NCBI RefSeq assembly: GCF_028640845.1
Contig: NC_080542.1
Coordinates: forward strand, 135,712,580 to 135,776,579
DNA length: 64,000 bases
Origin: Ahaetulla prasina
Taxonomy: Eukaryota > Chordata > Lepidosauria > Squamata > Colubridae
Direction of reading: 5' to 3'
This document shows, piece by piece, positions 23,623 to 35,900 of this stretch (its first letter is position 1; the number at the start of each line of letters is the position of its first letter). The notes below the pieces were generated by a model. It was not told the origin of the DNA and did not search any database. It worked only from the letters and a program-made list of their open reading frames with translations. The translations under genes were made by a program, and so were the position numbers.

Positions 23623-24144
23623 TGTTGTGTCTTGCCCGCCCTCAGAGCAGCCGGGGCCTTCTTACCTGCTCCCCAACACTGAGGAATGTATGCCTTCCGG
23701 CCCAAGTCCTGGCTCCATGCCCCCACAAACTGCAGAAGAAGGAGCATCTCCCTGCCCCAGCCCTGACTCCATGCCCAGGCAAACGGAGCAGCTAGACCCC
23801 TCCCCCTCATCCACAGCAGGTGAGCCTGAGGAGGGTTTACTCCCAAGAACAGCTGATTGGAGTGACCCTCGCATCAGAAGATTGGAGAGGCGGAGGCAAC
23901 AGAGGGAAGGGAGGGGCAGGCCTTAATGAGTGCTGAGTCATGGAGCCACACCCCATGGCCTATATAAAGGAGCTACTTTCTGACAGTCTCTGAGTCAGGC
24001 AAAAGTCAAACTTATCTTGCTGAAGTCACTTACTGGTCTCCTGCTTGCTCTGAGGACTTTGCTAGGACTTTGGGCAGAGCTGCAGAGGCAAGCCTGATTC
24101 GGATTTCCCGGACCCAGCCATCAGCGGAGGAGTGGGACACGACA
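23623..24144 (+). mobile_element. Solo LTR inserted in the CR1 ORF
   Basis: The 522-bp insertion begins TGTTGTGTC and ends GACACGACA, an LTR-type TG...CA with extended inverted termini. A perfect 5-bp duplication AGTCC flanks it (23618-23622 and 24145-24149). The second CR1 copy (27983-29291) lacks it at the same place, confirming the boundaries. A TATA-like CCTATATAAAGG near 23959-23970 suggests + orientation. It contains no internal genes, so it is a solo LTR of a Gypsy- or ERV-type element. Confidence 0.9.
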
Positions 24145-26175
24145 AGTCCAGGCGAGAAGTGACGAGGGCGTGAGTGACCGTGCATAAGGCATCCCGATCT
24201 AGAAAGGGGCGCAACTGACGGACCAGGCAAACCTGGTAAAAGGCTCTCCTGGAGACGGTCGCCAAATGATCTTCAAAGGACAACCGTTCATCCAGGAGAA
24301 CACCCAGATTGCGCACCCTCTCCATTGGGGCCAATAATTCGCCTCTAACAGTCAGCCGCGGTTGCAGCTGGCTGTACCGGGATGCCGGCATCCACAGCCA
24401 CTCAGTCTTGGAGGGGTTGAGCTTAAGCCTGTTTCTCCCCATCCAGACCCGCACGGCTTCCAAACACCGAGACAACACTTCGACAGCTTCATTGGGGTGG
24501 TCAGGGGTGGAAATGTACAGCTGGGTGTCATCCGCGTACAGTTGATAACTCACCCCAAAACCACTGATGACCTCACCCAGCGGCTTCATATAGATGTTGA
24601 ACAGGAGAGGCGAGAGAACCGACCACTGTGGCACCCCACAAAGGAGGCGCCTTGAGATCGATCTCTGCCCCCCTGCCAACACCGTCTGCGATCGGTTGGA
24701 GAGATAGGACAAGAACCACCGAAACACGGTGCCTCCCACTCCTAAACTCCCCAACCATCGCAGCAGGATACCATGGTCGATGGTATCGAAAGCCGCTGAG
24801 AGATCTAGGAGAACCAGGGCAGAGGAATAACCCCTATCCCGGGCCCTCCAGAGGTCATCCACCAACGCGACCAAAGCTGTCTCAGTGCTGTACCCGGGTC
24901 GGAAACCAGACTGGAACGGGTCTAGATAGACAGATTCATCCAGGTACCGGGGTAACTGATGTGCAACCACACTCTCAACAACCTTCGCCACAAAGCGAAG
25001 ATTGGAAACTGGACAATAGTTACCTAAAACAGCTGGGTCCAGGGAGGGCTTCTTGAGGAGGGGCCTCACCACCGCCTCTTTCAAGGCGGTGGGAACAACA
25101 CCCTCTCCCAAGGAAGCGTTGACAATTCCCTGGAGCCAGCCTCATGTCACCTCCTGGGTGGCCAGCACCAGCCAGGAGGGACACGGGTCCAATAAACATG
25201 TGGTGGCATTCAGCCATCCCAGCAACCTGTCCATGTCCTTGGGAGCCACAGGATCAAACTCCTCCCAGATGGTCTCAACAAGACTAGCCTCCGTCACCTT
25301 GCCCGAAACTACCAAATTTTGGTCCAGTCCGTCCTGAAGCTGAGCGATTTTGTCAAACAGATACCTGCTGAAATCCTCAGCACAACCCTGTAAGGGATCA
25401 TCGCCCCCCCCCCCCGGTGTAGAAGGGAGCGAGTCACCCTAAACAGGGAGGCTGGGCGGTTCTCTGCTGACGCAATGAGGGTAGAAACATAGGCCCGCTT
25501 GGCCTCCCTCAATGCCACTAGATAGGTCTGGGTGAAAGACCTAACTAGTGTACGGTCAGCTTCGGAAAGGCGACCTCCAAGCGCTCTCTAGGCGTCTTCT
25601 CCGGCGCTTCATCTCCCTCAGCTCCTCGGAGAACCAAGGAGCTGGTTGAGACCTACGCCGGGTCAGAGGCCGCAAAGGCACGACACGGTCCAAGGCTCCC
25701 GTCGCGGCCTGTTCCCAGGCCGCAACAAGCTCCTCGGCCGAGCCATGGGTCAGATCACCAGGGAACGGCCCAAGCTCCATCAGGAACCTCCCTGGGTCCA
25801 TCAGTCGCCTGGGACGGAACCAACGCATTGGTCCCGTCTCCCTGCGGTGTTGAGCGGCGGTCCAAAAGTCCAGACGAAGGAGAGAGTGATCTGACCTCCC
25901 ACGTGAAGCCTCCCAAGTTCCTCACTTCAGTCTCTATCCCTTCCTGATGCCATAGCTAGGCATCTACTATATTCTGAGCTGATTCTTTGGGTCTTGGCCA
26001 TCGCAATAAACTTTATCCTTTCCCCAGAAGTGAGAGATAGAAATCTGTAGAGAGATTAATGAGCAGGCAACCAGATTCCCATGTAAAAGGTTCAAGTTGA
26101 CTTAATATATTCTACCTATAATACAAGTATCTGTCCAGACTGCTTGCCTTCACTTGGGAACCAAAAGGAAAGGTT

Positions 26176-26449
26176 CAGGGGTGGGTTCCAATTTTTTTTA
26201 CTACCGGTTCTGTGGGCGTGGCTTATTTGGTATGTGTGGCTTGGTGGTCATGTGACTGAATGGGCGTGGCCAACTTGAAGTCACTCAGGGCAAGGTGGGG
26301 CAGCACCTTGTTGTAAGTGACATCAAGTCGGTCACGCCCACTCAGTCACATGACCAATGCTGCAGAGACAGGGCAATTTCTCCCGGGGGACAGCCAGAGT
26401 TTCGCCACCTCCTCTTTTCCTCAGAGGAGCTGCCTCCAAGTCCTTGTGA

Positions 26450-26485
<36 letters not shown>

Positions 26486-27514
26486 CCCACAACACACTCG
26501 CACACAATGTAAAAGCAGCTGCGCTTCACCCAAAATGGCCCCTGCAACAAGCAGGAACTTCACACAGCCACAAAAAGCTAAAAAACCAACTGTCACACAT
26601 TACACACACACAACACAACACAACAGACTCACACACAATGTAAAAGCAGCTGCACTTCACCCAAAATGGCCCCTGCAACAGCAGGAACCTCACACAGCCA
26701 CAAAAAGCTCAAAAACCAACTTTCACACTTTACACACATACAACACAACACAACTGACTCACACATGCCACATACAGCTTTCTGAGATTCTGTGTGTTTG
26801 TGTAGTTAGAGTGAAACACTATAGAAACACACCAAATCTCAGAAAACTGCACAAATATTTTATTATTTTATTTTATTTATATTTTTTAGATCAGGGGTCT
26901 CCAACCTTAGTAACTTTAAGGATTGTGGACTTCAATTCCCAGAGTTCCTCAGCCAGCAAAAGCAGATTTAGTTGTTCACTGAGGACATGGATTTTAGGCA
27001 GGCAGATTCAGTTGCTAGCTAATGCAACTGATTGCAGAAGCCGAAGGAAAGCGAGTCCAAAAGGAGCAGTAATTAAGTGAGGAGGGGGGATTGGGTGGGC
27101 CAGAGGAAAAAAAGATTTTAAAAGGCTCCTCTGATGATCCCAGTTGAAGTTGCCTAATCACAGCCCAGAACCTCTTAAAACAGCTGGGATCGCCAGAGGG
27201 GCCTTTTAAAATCTTTTGTTTTAACAACCTCTTTGGCCAAAGAGGTTGTTTTTAAAAAAAAAAAACTTTTAAAGGGGTCTGATTATCCCTGCTCAGTCAC
27301 ATGGTCATCAAAGGTTTTTTTTTTTACTTTTAAAAGCCCTTTTTTTGGCTAAAAAAAAGATGCTTTTAAAAGTAAAAACAAACAAACCTCTGATGATCGG
27401 GGAACCGGTTCGGGGGCGTGGCCAGTCAGCCATTACTACCGGTTTCCCGAACGCCAGCAGATTTTTACTACCGGCTCTTCAGAACCGGAGTGAACTGGGA
27501 GCAACCCACCACTG
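26176..27514. mobile_element. hAT element, CAGNGGTGGGTT family, 1.34 kb, non-autonomous
   Basis: The termini are CAGGGGTGGGTT and AACCCACCACTG, with perfect 8-bp target duplications GAAAGGTT (26168-26175 and 27515-27522). The inside has a (CA)n tract (26455-26484), a 131-bp tandem duplication (units starting at about 26511 and 26642) and a half copy of the CAGGGGTCTCCAACC MITE near 26892-26957. No transposase is recognisable. The 261-codon + strand ORF runs through the microsatellite and duplication and is not a gene. It interrupts an LTR of the older retrotransposon. Confidence 0.93.
26511..26772 (+). repeat. 131-bp tandem duplication within the hAT element
   Basis: Two units share AAAAGCAGCTGC, CTTCACCCAAAATGGCCCCT, ACACAGCCACAAAAAGCT and ACAACACAACACAAC in the same order, with a spacing of 131 bases and a few substitutions and indels. 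Confidence 0.9.
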
Positions 27515-27889
27515 GAAAGGTTCCATGGAACTTGGAGTGGAGTGTGGGAGTGGGGGTTGTCAGTTCTAGGTCTTTTGCGGTTGTGCAAAAGGTCTTTTAC
27601 TTGCCTGGTAGTTTCCCAACAGTTAATGCAGATGCAGAATTACAAAAACCTCCAAGGATTCACCTTCCCAGCGCCCCCTCTGGTTCTTTAATTATGTGGT
27701 TCAGTTTTAATCCGTTCTAAAATGAAATCCTGTAAAATTGTCTAAAGGATGTATGCATATACAGTATATTACTTAGTATAAAGTGTGTTTGTTTAGGAGG
27801 AAAAATCTTAGACATGGGCTATCTCCATGTCCAAAAAAAGTCATAGCTTTATATAAACATTATTTAATGATCAATATGTCTAATCACCT

Positions 27890-29395
27890 ACAGGTAGTCA
27901 TCAATTTACAACTGGTTGTTTAGTGATTATTCAAACTTACGATGGATCTATGATCCAGTTCCAAAGTTCCAACGATTGGGCTTTATTTATTTATTTATTT
28001 ATTTATTTTTCATATTTTTATACCGCCCTATCTCCCTAGGGACTCAGGGCGGTTCACAACCAGATAAAAACATACATATAAATACAAATAAAACATCCAT
28101 TAAAAAACTTATTATAATTGGTCGAATAATTAAAATAAATTAAAATAAAAATAATAATAAAAATAATAAAATCCCCATTAAAACCAATTTGAATTTAAAA
28201 TCTAGTCCAGTCCTGCGCAAATAAATAGATGTGTCTTAAGCTCGCGGTGAAAGGTTTGGAGGTTGGGAAGTTGGCGAAGTCCTGGAGGAAGCTCGTTCCA
28301 GAGGGTGGGAGCCCCCACAGAGAAGGCCCTTCCCCTGGGTGTCGCCAGCCGGCGCTGTCTGGCCGACAGCACCCTGAGGAGTACCTCTCTGTGAGAGCGC
28401 ACGGGTCGGTGAGAGGTATTCGGTAGCAGCAGACGGTCCCGTAAGTATCCCGGTCCTATGCCATGGAGCGCTTTGAAGATAGTCACCAAAACCTTGAAGC
28501 GCACCCGGAAGACCACAGGTAGCCAGTGCAGTCTGCGCAGGAGAGGTGTCACATGGGAGCCACGAGGGGCTCCCTCTATCACCCGCGCAGCCGCATTCTG
28601 AACTAACTGGAGCCTCCGGGTGTACCTCAAGGGGAGCCCCATGTAGAGAGCATTGCAGTAATCCAGACGAGACGTCACGAGAGCGTGAGTGACCGTGCAT
28701 AGGGCATCCCGGTCTAGAAAGGGGCGCAACTGGCGAACCAGGCGAACCTGGTAAAAAGCTCTCCTGGAGACGGCCGCTAGATGATCTTCAAAGGACAGCC
28801 ATTCATCCAGGAGAACGCCCAAGTTGCGCACCCTCTCCATCGGGGCCAATGACTCGCCACCAACAGTCAGCCGCAGCTGCAGCTGACTGTACCGGGATGC
28901 CGGCATCCACAGCCACTCTGTCTTGGAGGGATTGAGCTTGAGCCTGTTTCTCCCCATCCAGACCCGTACGGCTTCCAGACACCGGGACAACACTTTGATA
29001 GCTTCGTTGGGGTGGTCCGGTGTGGAAAAGTACAGCTGAGTGTCATCAGCGTACAGCTGGTACCTCACACCGAAACCACTGATGATCTCACCCAGCGGCT
29101 TCATATAGATGTTGAACAGAAGGGGCGAGAGAATCGACCCCTGCGGCACCCCACAAGTGAGGCGCCTCGGGGCCGACCTCTGCCCCCCTGTCAACACCAT
29201 CTGCGACCGATCGGAGAGATAGGAGGAGAACCACCGAAAAACGGTGCCTCCCACCCCCAATCCCTCCAACCGGTGCAGCAGGATACCATGGCTTCCGCAG
29301 TCATATAACCAAACTTTGGGTTCTTGACAGCAAAGCTGCATTTAAGGCCATTTGCAGCACCCTACAGTCAAATGACCTTGTTTTATACCAGATTT
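27890..29395. mobile_element. pogo-like MITE split by CR1 copy 2
   Basis: The left piece (from about 27892) begins TACAGGTAGTCATCAATTTAC and contains TTTAGTGATTATTCAAACTT. The right piece (about 29292-29395) contains words like CAGTCATATAACCAAACTTT and GTCAAATGACCTTG, matching the middle of other family copies. The LINE lies between them. The right terminus is not recognisable. Confidence 0.6.
27983..29291 (-). mobile_element. CR1/L3-like LINE, copy 2, 5'-truncated
   Basis: The - strand ORF is open from about 29290 to a stop near 28202. It contains [34 protein letters not shown] (catalytic YADD), and a complete C-terminus ending LKTHLFICAGLD. It covers RT from the middle of the fingers/palm region to the end. 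The copy is nearly identical in organisation to copy 1 but lacks the solo LTR. The 3' UTR ends with the stem-loop (28022-28029 and 28046-28053) and a (TTTA)n tail at 27981-28007. Confidence 0.93.
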
Positions 29396-30126
29396 ATTAA
29401 AAACTGGAACTTCCTGTGTTTGGCAAAATCACCCCCATGGCAAACCATGGGTTTGCCTTATGTCTTTTGTAAAAAGAAAGGCCATAAAATTGAGTCAGTC
29501 CTGGGAACAATCTGTTTTATGATCCTAACAACTTTCAACTATCCATTACAATCAAATGTCAAGATCTACCTATATCCATTTGTAAATTCCATGTTTCCAT
29601 GGAGTTAGGTGGGCAGTTAATCAGTTCACACTGTCATGAAGCAACGGTGTGGCAGTTCTTTAAAAATTTGACTTTCCAGTTAACTCAAATCTACCAATCT
29701 GTTGCCAAATCTGACAGCCAGAAATCTTGAGGCATGTCTGGAGAGTAACTTTGAAATAATCCAATGGAATTCAGAAAATAGAACAAAGCAATTGAGAGAT
29801 ATACTTTATAGAAGTATAACAGCAGCTCTAGATTGAATCTGAAAATAATTGAATAGATCTTTGCCCAGACAAAGTGAGCCCACTACATGCTCTGAATTGA
29901 TGCAGCAAAAGTCAGTGAAGTGACTTTTTAGCAAAATAAATGCTAAATATGTGCTGCTACCAATGAGATTAAAGAGGATTAAATGTTTTTGCATAAGATA
30001 AGTTTTTGCATCAGATTTTTTTCCACAAACTTTCTTTCAGTATAATATCAACTATTAATTGTTATGAGGTCGGTTTACTACTTTCAATTGTATAGAAAAT
30101 AAATTACGGTTTGTTTCTTTTTGCAG
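29396..30126 (+). other. End of intron 1
   Basis: AT-rich intron, ending in the acceptor TTTCTTTTTGCAG at 30126. No other feature was seen. Confidence 0.6.
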
Positions 30127-30257
30127 CTTAGGTGATCCATATAGTTCTCTTTGAGGAGTCAAAAAGCAGACAGCTCATGACTTCTGATCAGGACACTAAA
30201 GTTGTGGCTGAACCGCAGGTACAGCAAGTGCAGGAAGTAAAGGATAGTTCTCCTCTG
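30127..30257 (+). CDS. LARP4B: LARP4B exon 2: 5' UTR tail and first coding exon (residues 1-27)
   Basis: LARP4B is a cytoplasmic RNA-binding protein that binds poly(A)-binding protein and AU-rich mRNAs and supports mRNA stability and translation. This exon has 50 bases of 5' UTR, then ATG at 30177, encoding MTSDQDTKVVAEPQVQQVQE and seven more residues. The first six residues (MTSDQD) match the known LARP4B start, which fixes the initiation codon. The acceptor is TTTTTGCAG and the donor CTG|GTAAGT at 30257/30258, phase 0. As I recall it, human LARP4B has about 20 more residues between this exon and the PAM2w exon, and I could not find them here. The whole canonical protein from this window is 714 residues. 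Confidence 0.93.
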
Positions 30258-31270
30258 GTAAGTATTGACATTATCTCGACTAGTAGGAGCTTGCAAATAT
30301 AATTAATTAGGCACTGTGTTTTATGCTGTGAAATACAATTTTGCACTTGGTTACTTGTCAGACTACTTTACAAAATCCATTGTAGCAAGTAGCAATCTTC
30401 TCATGACACTATAATATATTTTTTCAGATTTTAGTTAATTAATACTAACATAAATGAAGACATTACATAACTGATATTGCCAGTAGTAGCTATCCTTCAT
30501 TGGACTAGCAAGATTTCTTTTTCATGTCTACATTACTAGCAGAGAAAACAGGCACCGTTTATTTATAAAATCCCAACAGGAGAAGGAGATATTGGATGAG
30601 GTATTGTAAAGACAGGATTTCCAAAGTTACTTTCCCTATACAGTGAAAATGGCTTACACAATATGATTGTTTTTACCAAATCCCAGTGAAAAAAAGAATA
30701 TCTACATGAGCAAAATTTCTGTGATGAACCACTTAGCCTTTATTTAAATAATGTAATAAAGTGTGTATTTTGATCAAACAGAACGAACAGGGTGTTAATT
30801 ACATTTCTCTAAGGCATCTTTTTAATTTGAATCTTGTTTCCTTCATCCAGTTTGAAATTTTTTGGAATCAACTTGAATTATACCCCCAGGCATCTAAATT
30901 GTTACTAAAGCCATATCAGAGATTATCTAAATTGCTGTTAACAATGGAAAGTATAATTTTCATATCCATATACTGGTACAAGGATTGCATTTCACTGCCA
31001 CAGAAATTAAAGATAATTTTAGTTAGTTATGATTAGATTTTAATACTGATTTCAGTAGACTTAAATTTCATAAATATACCCTGAATCATTTTTATGGGCT
31101 TCTGAATTGGTGGACATTGTCCGCTTGCCTATTTAAGGTAATTGAATTGTACTATTAATTATATGTAACGAAATACAGGCATGGTCCAGGTATAAGGGCA
31201 TATGCAAGTTTTAACATGATGTTTAGAACTCAAAACAGATCAGTCTGTTCAAAATATAGGAACATTTTCC

Positions 31271-31330
31271 GTTTTGTTTATTAAATTTATGTGCTGCCCA
31301 TCTTGCTGTCCAAAGCGATTCTGCTTGGAA
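31271..31330 (-). repeat. LINE 3' end fragment
   Basis: On the - strand the words CGCTTTGGACAGCAAGATGG and GGCAGCACATAAATTTAATA resemble the 3' ends of the CR1-like LINEs at 10.1, 23.0, 28.0 and 40.6 kb. It is a short, diverged fragment. Confidence 0.5.
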
Positions 31331-31703
31331 TCTACTTGCAAACAAACAAACAAACCTGAATATTTTAATGTTCCAGCACAGGAAAATAAAACATTGTTCA
31401 GAATAACTTTAGTTTATTTTTAAAAAATCAAAATACCTTGGCCATTTTTTTTTTTTAGCTTGGGTGGTAGAAAGTTCATTTCTTAAAATATTTACCTCAT
31501 CTGTTCCTGTGACTACAAAAAAACAATGGAGCAAGAGCTTGTTTTAACTTCATATTCTTGAAGTGAGTCAAAAAAACAATGTTTTCTGGCAAGATATTTT
31601 TGCCTTGAAGGATAGTTTTCCTTCTTAATTTTCTAGCTTGAAATACTGAAAAGTATACAGGATAGATATATTGTCCTATGAGTTTCTTTAACATTGGATA
31701 GTA

Positions 31704-32068
31704 CAGGTAGTCCTCAATTTATAACATTTCATTTAGTGATTATTCAAAGTTACAATGGCACTGAAAATATTTATGACCATTTTTCACACGACTGTTCTAG
31801 TGTCCACATGTGGTCACGTCATCCAAATTTAGACACTTGGCAACTAATTCATATTTATGGCGGTTATAGTGTCCCAGGGATCATGTGATCATCTTTTGCA
31901 GCTTCCTGACAAAGTGAATGGGCCAGATTTACTTAACAGCCATGTCACTAACTTAACAACTGCAGTGATTCACTTAACAACTTAAAATGGGGCAGAATTA
32001 ACTTAGCAAATGTCTCAACAACAGAAATGTTGGGCTCAATTGTAGTCATAAAGTCGAGGACTACCCAG
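31704..32068. mobile_element. pogo-like MITE, nearly complete
   Basis: It starts TA|CAGGTAGTCCTCAATTTATA and ends near AAGTCGAGGACTACCCAG, inverted to the start. The inside has TTTAGTGATTATTCAAAGTT and CACTTAACAACTTAAAATGG. There is no ORF. Confidence 0.85.
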
Positions 32069-32187
32069 ACAACTGAAATTAAGGTAGTGTACATGTTCTT
32101 GCACCATCACAAACTATTCATAGACTTCAGATCAACAGAAAAAACATTAAGAAAATAAAAGTACCAATGCTTGGGTGGGCTACATTC

Positions 32188-32266
32188 GGACTATAAGATG
32201 CACCCAGATTTTCACCCTCTTTTTGGGGGGGGAAAGGTACATCTTACACTCTGAAAAATACGGTAA
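32188..32266. repeat. Short MITE, CGGACTATAAGA family
   Basis: The left end contains TTCGGACTATAAGATGCACC and the right end ACATCTTACACTCTGAAAAA then TACGGTAA, which are inverted to each other. It is a small relative of the foldback element at 19872-20446. Confidence 0.7.
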
Positions 32267-32954
32267 TTGCCAAGAAATGAAGATTCATGTGTACAAATTC
32301 CTGCCATTCAATTTATTGTAACAATAAATGGTTACGTGATTTTGGAATTATTGTAATTTAGCATATTCGGAGGGCCGTAGGCTGCTATATATAGCACATC
32401 TTTTTCCTATGTGAAATTAGTAATTTCAGCAAGCTATAGTAATGGTGGAGTTTCATTTAAGAATAAGTTATGTTTTCTTATTTTAATTTGCAGACCACAT
32501 GAGTGTGGTGTGATGAAAACTGAATTTCTACACACACACACACACCCAAAAAAACCCAGTAAAGGTTTATTTAAATACATTTAACCAACAAAATACATTG
32601 AATTCAGTATTACTTTCCTGTTAGTTAATTCTGTATTGTATTAAAATAACGTGCTTATACAATGCATATATCAGTGGCTTCAGAATTCAGCAAGTATGTC
32701 TTTGGCTTTTTGACAACATTCTTGTAAGGAGAAACTTCTGAAGTTCCTAATTTACTCCTTCCTCTCATAGAACACAGTGCAAGCCCTCAAATAGTTAAGG
32801 GGTAAAATTCTCGGTGCAAAACATCTTGTATGTATAATATACTAAGGCATTTCTACGAAACTGAGCTTAATGTTGAGTGGCAATAGCACATGAGCCCCCT
32901 GCACTGTTTAAACAGTACTATTTTTGGCATCTGGGTGTTGGCTTGTCTCCCCAG

Positions 32955-35900
32955 CAGTTTTAAAGTGAAGTAGTTGTATGCAGAAAAGAGCTTACAGCTC
33001 TGGGACTTGCAAAGGAGAACTTAAAATGGGCTGCTGTTTCACTAAAGAACCAAATAACAGCCATAATGAGAAAATGAGCCTGCTGCAGAAAAGTATAGAA
33101 GAGGAAACCTCTGAAAATAGGATAAGTAAAACTTTAATTTCAGTTTTAGAGGCTAAGGAAAAAATGGAATTGCACGTAATCCAAGAGGCAGATTGCCTAG
33201 AACCTACCATTTATAACGACTGTACAGAATCAATTAAGCATCCTTCAGCCCATCGTGTGGGATTTGTTGGAAACATTTCTAGTAGGCAGTTTAAGCCTCA
33301 TTGGTTTAATACAGAAAGAAGTTTGAATAAGTACGATCGTTTACCCGAAACTGAATTAACAGTCGGGATTAATGATAAAAAGCTAACAGAAAAAAGCAGT
33401 CACAATAATCAGTTTGTGAATAATGTAGGCAATCATATTAATAGTAATAGTGAAAGTGAATTGATTCTCTCGGAAAAGCAATGGCATTCATTTGAAAATG
33501 CTTCTGCTTTGTGTGTGCCGATGGCTTTAAATGAAGAAGGTTTGTTCCTAGAAGCTCTAAATGCTTATGGTGTAATGAGCAAGAGTTCCATGCCACAAGC
33601 TGAAATGGAGACTGTTGAAGATAATGATGCGGTTTCAAGTAAAATGGATAAGGAAATATCAGCGTTGACAAACTCTGTATGTTTTGACATAGATGGACAT
33701 CATAGAAATGTCAAAGATGAATTCTATAGCATTTGTATAATTGATGATGATGTGAGAAATGAAGAAAGGCAAGCAATCACTAATGAAGAGTCTATTACCA
33801 CTGTACAATCATCCGCTATTCAGGAAGACTGCAGTTTAACATACCCGGTAGAAGATAGGGAAGAACTCTTAGTTGAGGAGGCAGGGCGTGTGCCAGTTAA
33901 TATCAGCATTCTGAAAGATGCTAATCTGATGAACAATAACACAGTGGAAGAAAGTGAAAAGAAAAAAGACCCTCCCCTTGGCTTGGTGAATGACGGCTAT
34001 GAAAGCATAGCAACATGCGGTGTAGAGGCACAAGCACGTGTTGAAGAAGGACCTCAAAATAGAACTTGGAAAATGGATATGCTTAATAGTAGAATCATTT
34101 TGAATGAATCAGATTGTGAACACAATTCTTCAACGCCTCTGCTTGTGGAAAAAGGCGTAGACATAAATTCTTTGCAATTCAGAAAGTCAGGGTATACATG
34201 CCATTCCAGCCCGGATAATGGCAGGAGTAGTCATGATATTAAAGTAAATTTTGAACATCATAAAAATCAGAATATTGAAGAATATTGTAGATGTCTGTTA
34301 TCAGAGCCACTGATTTCATCAAAATGTAGTCATGCAGCCATTGATTCAGTTTTTGTAAGACATACCAATACAGAAATTGTAAGGCAAGGAAATAGGCAAA
34401 AATTAGAAAACAAAAACAAGTGTTTTAGGAATGAGAATGAAGTTCAGACAATTTCTGATTGCAGCAATGAGGAAATATCAGATATTTCTGAACAGAATAA
34501 TCTAGAAAATCTCTTAAAATATGATATAGTTTCCCATCAAGAAGCTTCATGCAGTCCTGAAAACCTGACTGAAAATGCTCTCATCATGCTTTCAGCATCA
34601 AATGATTTCGTTTCTGGAGCAGAACAAACACATGTACCAGAGTTTAACAATAATGAAAATTGCAACTCTATAAGAACTGCTCAGCAATTCCAATCTCAGA
34701 TAAATATCATACCTTCAGAAAACAGTGGTTTAAAAGGAGGTCTGCTGGAGAACAAGGAGACTACAAGTTTTTCAGACCTTTTCAACATAAATGTTGAAGG
34801 TAAGAACATTGAAAAAGAAAATTGCTTGCAAGATCAAACCCAGCAAAATTTCTTAAAAAGCAGCAGTAAAACATATGAAAATTCCAATGCACTTAATGAA
34901 GACAGACATTGCTCCATCTGTTTGGCATGCCCTGAATCAAATGAGTTGGATTTGGACAGGAAACAGTTAAAGGCATGGAACAAATATATATTCTATAGGC
35001 CTGAAGATCAAATAAATGTAGTCCCTTCAGAAAACCTTATAAATAGAACCCATGAGACACCGTTCAGTGGAGTGGAATCTAAAGATTCTGATGATTCCAG
35101 TATTAGTTTTAGTTGCATATTAAATACCAGTAATAATTCACCAGCGATGCATAGTGTATCTCCAGAAGCACAATACATGGTTGCAGATCTGAAAGCTCCT
35201 AAAAATCTGCAGACTTGCATATCTAACAGCCAAAGTGAAACCGTGAGATTTCCTATATCAGATTTAATAGCAGAAATAGAATACAAAGAAACATCTAGCA
35301 ATTTAAATGAAAAAAGTTCAGATATTTATAAAAATAGCTCTTCACTTGAACAAAGTAAAACAGCAACTATATGTCCACATGATCATTTTTCTAGATTTTC
35401 TGTTCATTATGATAATTTAATAAAAGAAAACACAAAGAATTCTGCTTTTGAAGATAACCATGATGAATTAAAAATCAAGATAGAAAGTTCTTCTAAAGTA
35501 AGACCTAAACGCAGTGGGAGCTGTGGTTTGGAAACTTATGAAGATGCAGGTCTGAGTTTTATTGACCCCAGACAAGAAGATAAGTATGCTGCTATTCCTT
35601 CCTACGAAATACTGCTTTTCCCTAATAATGAGCAAGAATCTGAACAGGACAATTCAAGCAACGTTTTAGATCTAATGGAAGATATATTAAAGGACTCTGA
35701 TAATATGCAAAAACTATATCTAAGAGATTCAGAAGATGATGATGCATATCCGGTTTGTCAGTCTGCCGAAATAAACAGATTGTTTTCAGCCACTGATATT
35801 ACATGTGGTCAGGAATGTATGAGCTATCTATGGATTGATTCTTTTAACAAAACTGAAAATGCGTGTCTGTCAGCTGGCACAGTGCAAAACCAAGGTGGAG

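Larger units (their letters stand above)
30258..32954 (+). other. Intron 2, part before the long exon
   Basis: AT-rich. It holds a LINE 3' end fragment on the - strand (about 31271-31330), a pogo-like MITE (31704-32068), a small MITE (32188-32266) and a short CA run (32522-32545). No other coding exon could be supported. Confidence 0.6.

Noticed and set aside
23317..25337. Several + strand ORFs of 80-142 codons
   Set aside because: They are antisense shadows of the CR1 LINE or readings across the solo LTR.
26295..27080. 261-codon + strand ORF
   Set aside because: It runs through a CA microsatellite and a tandem duplication inside a hAT element; no protein domain is visible.
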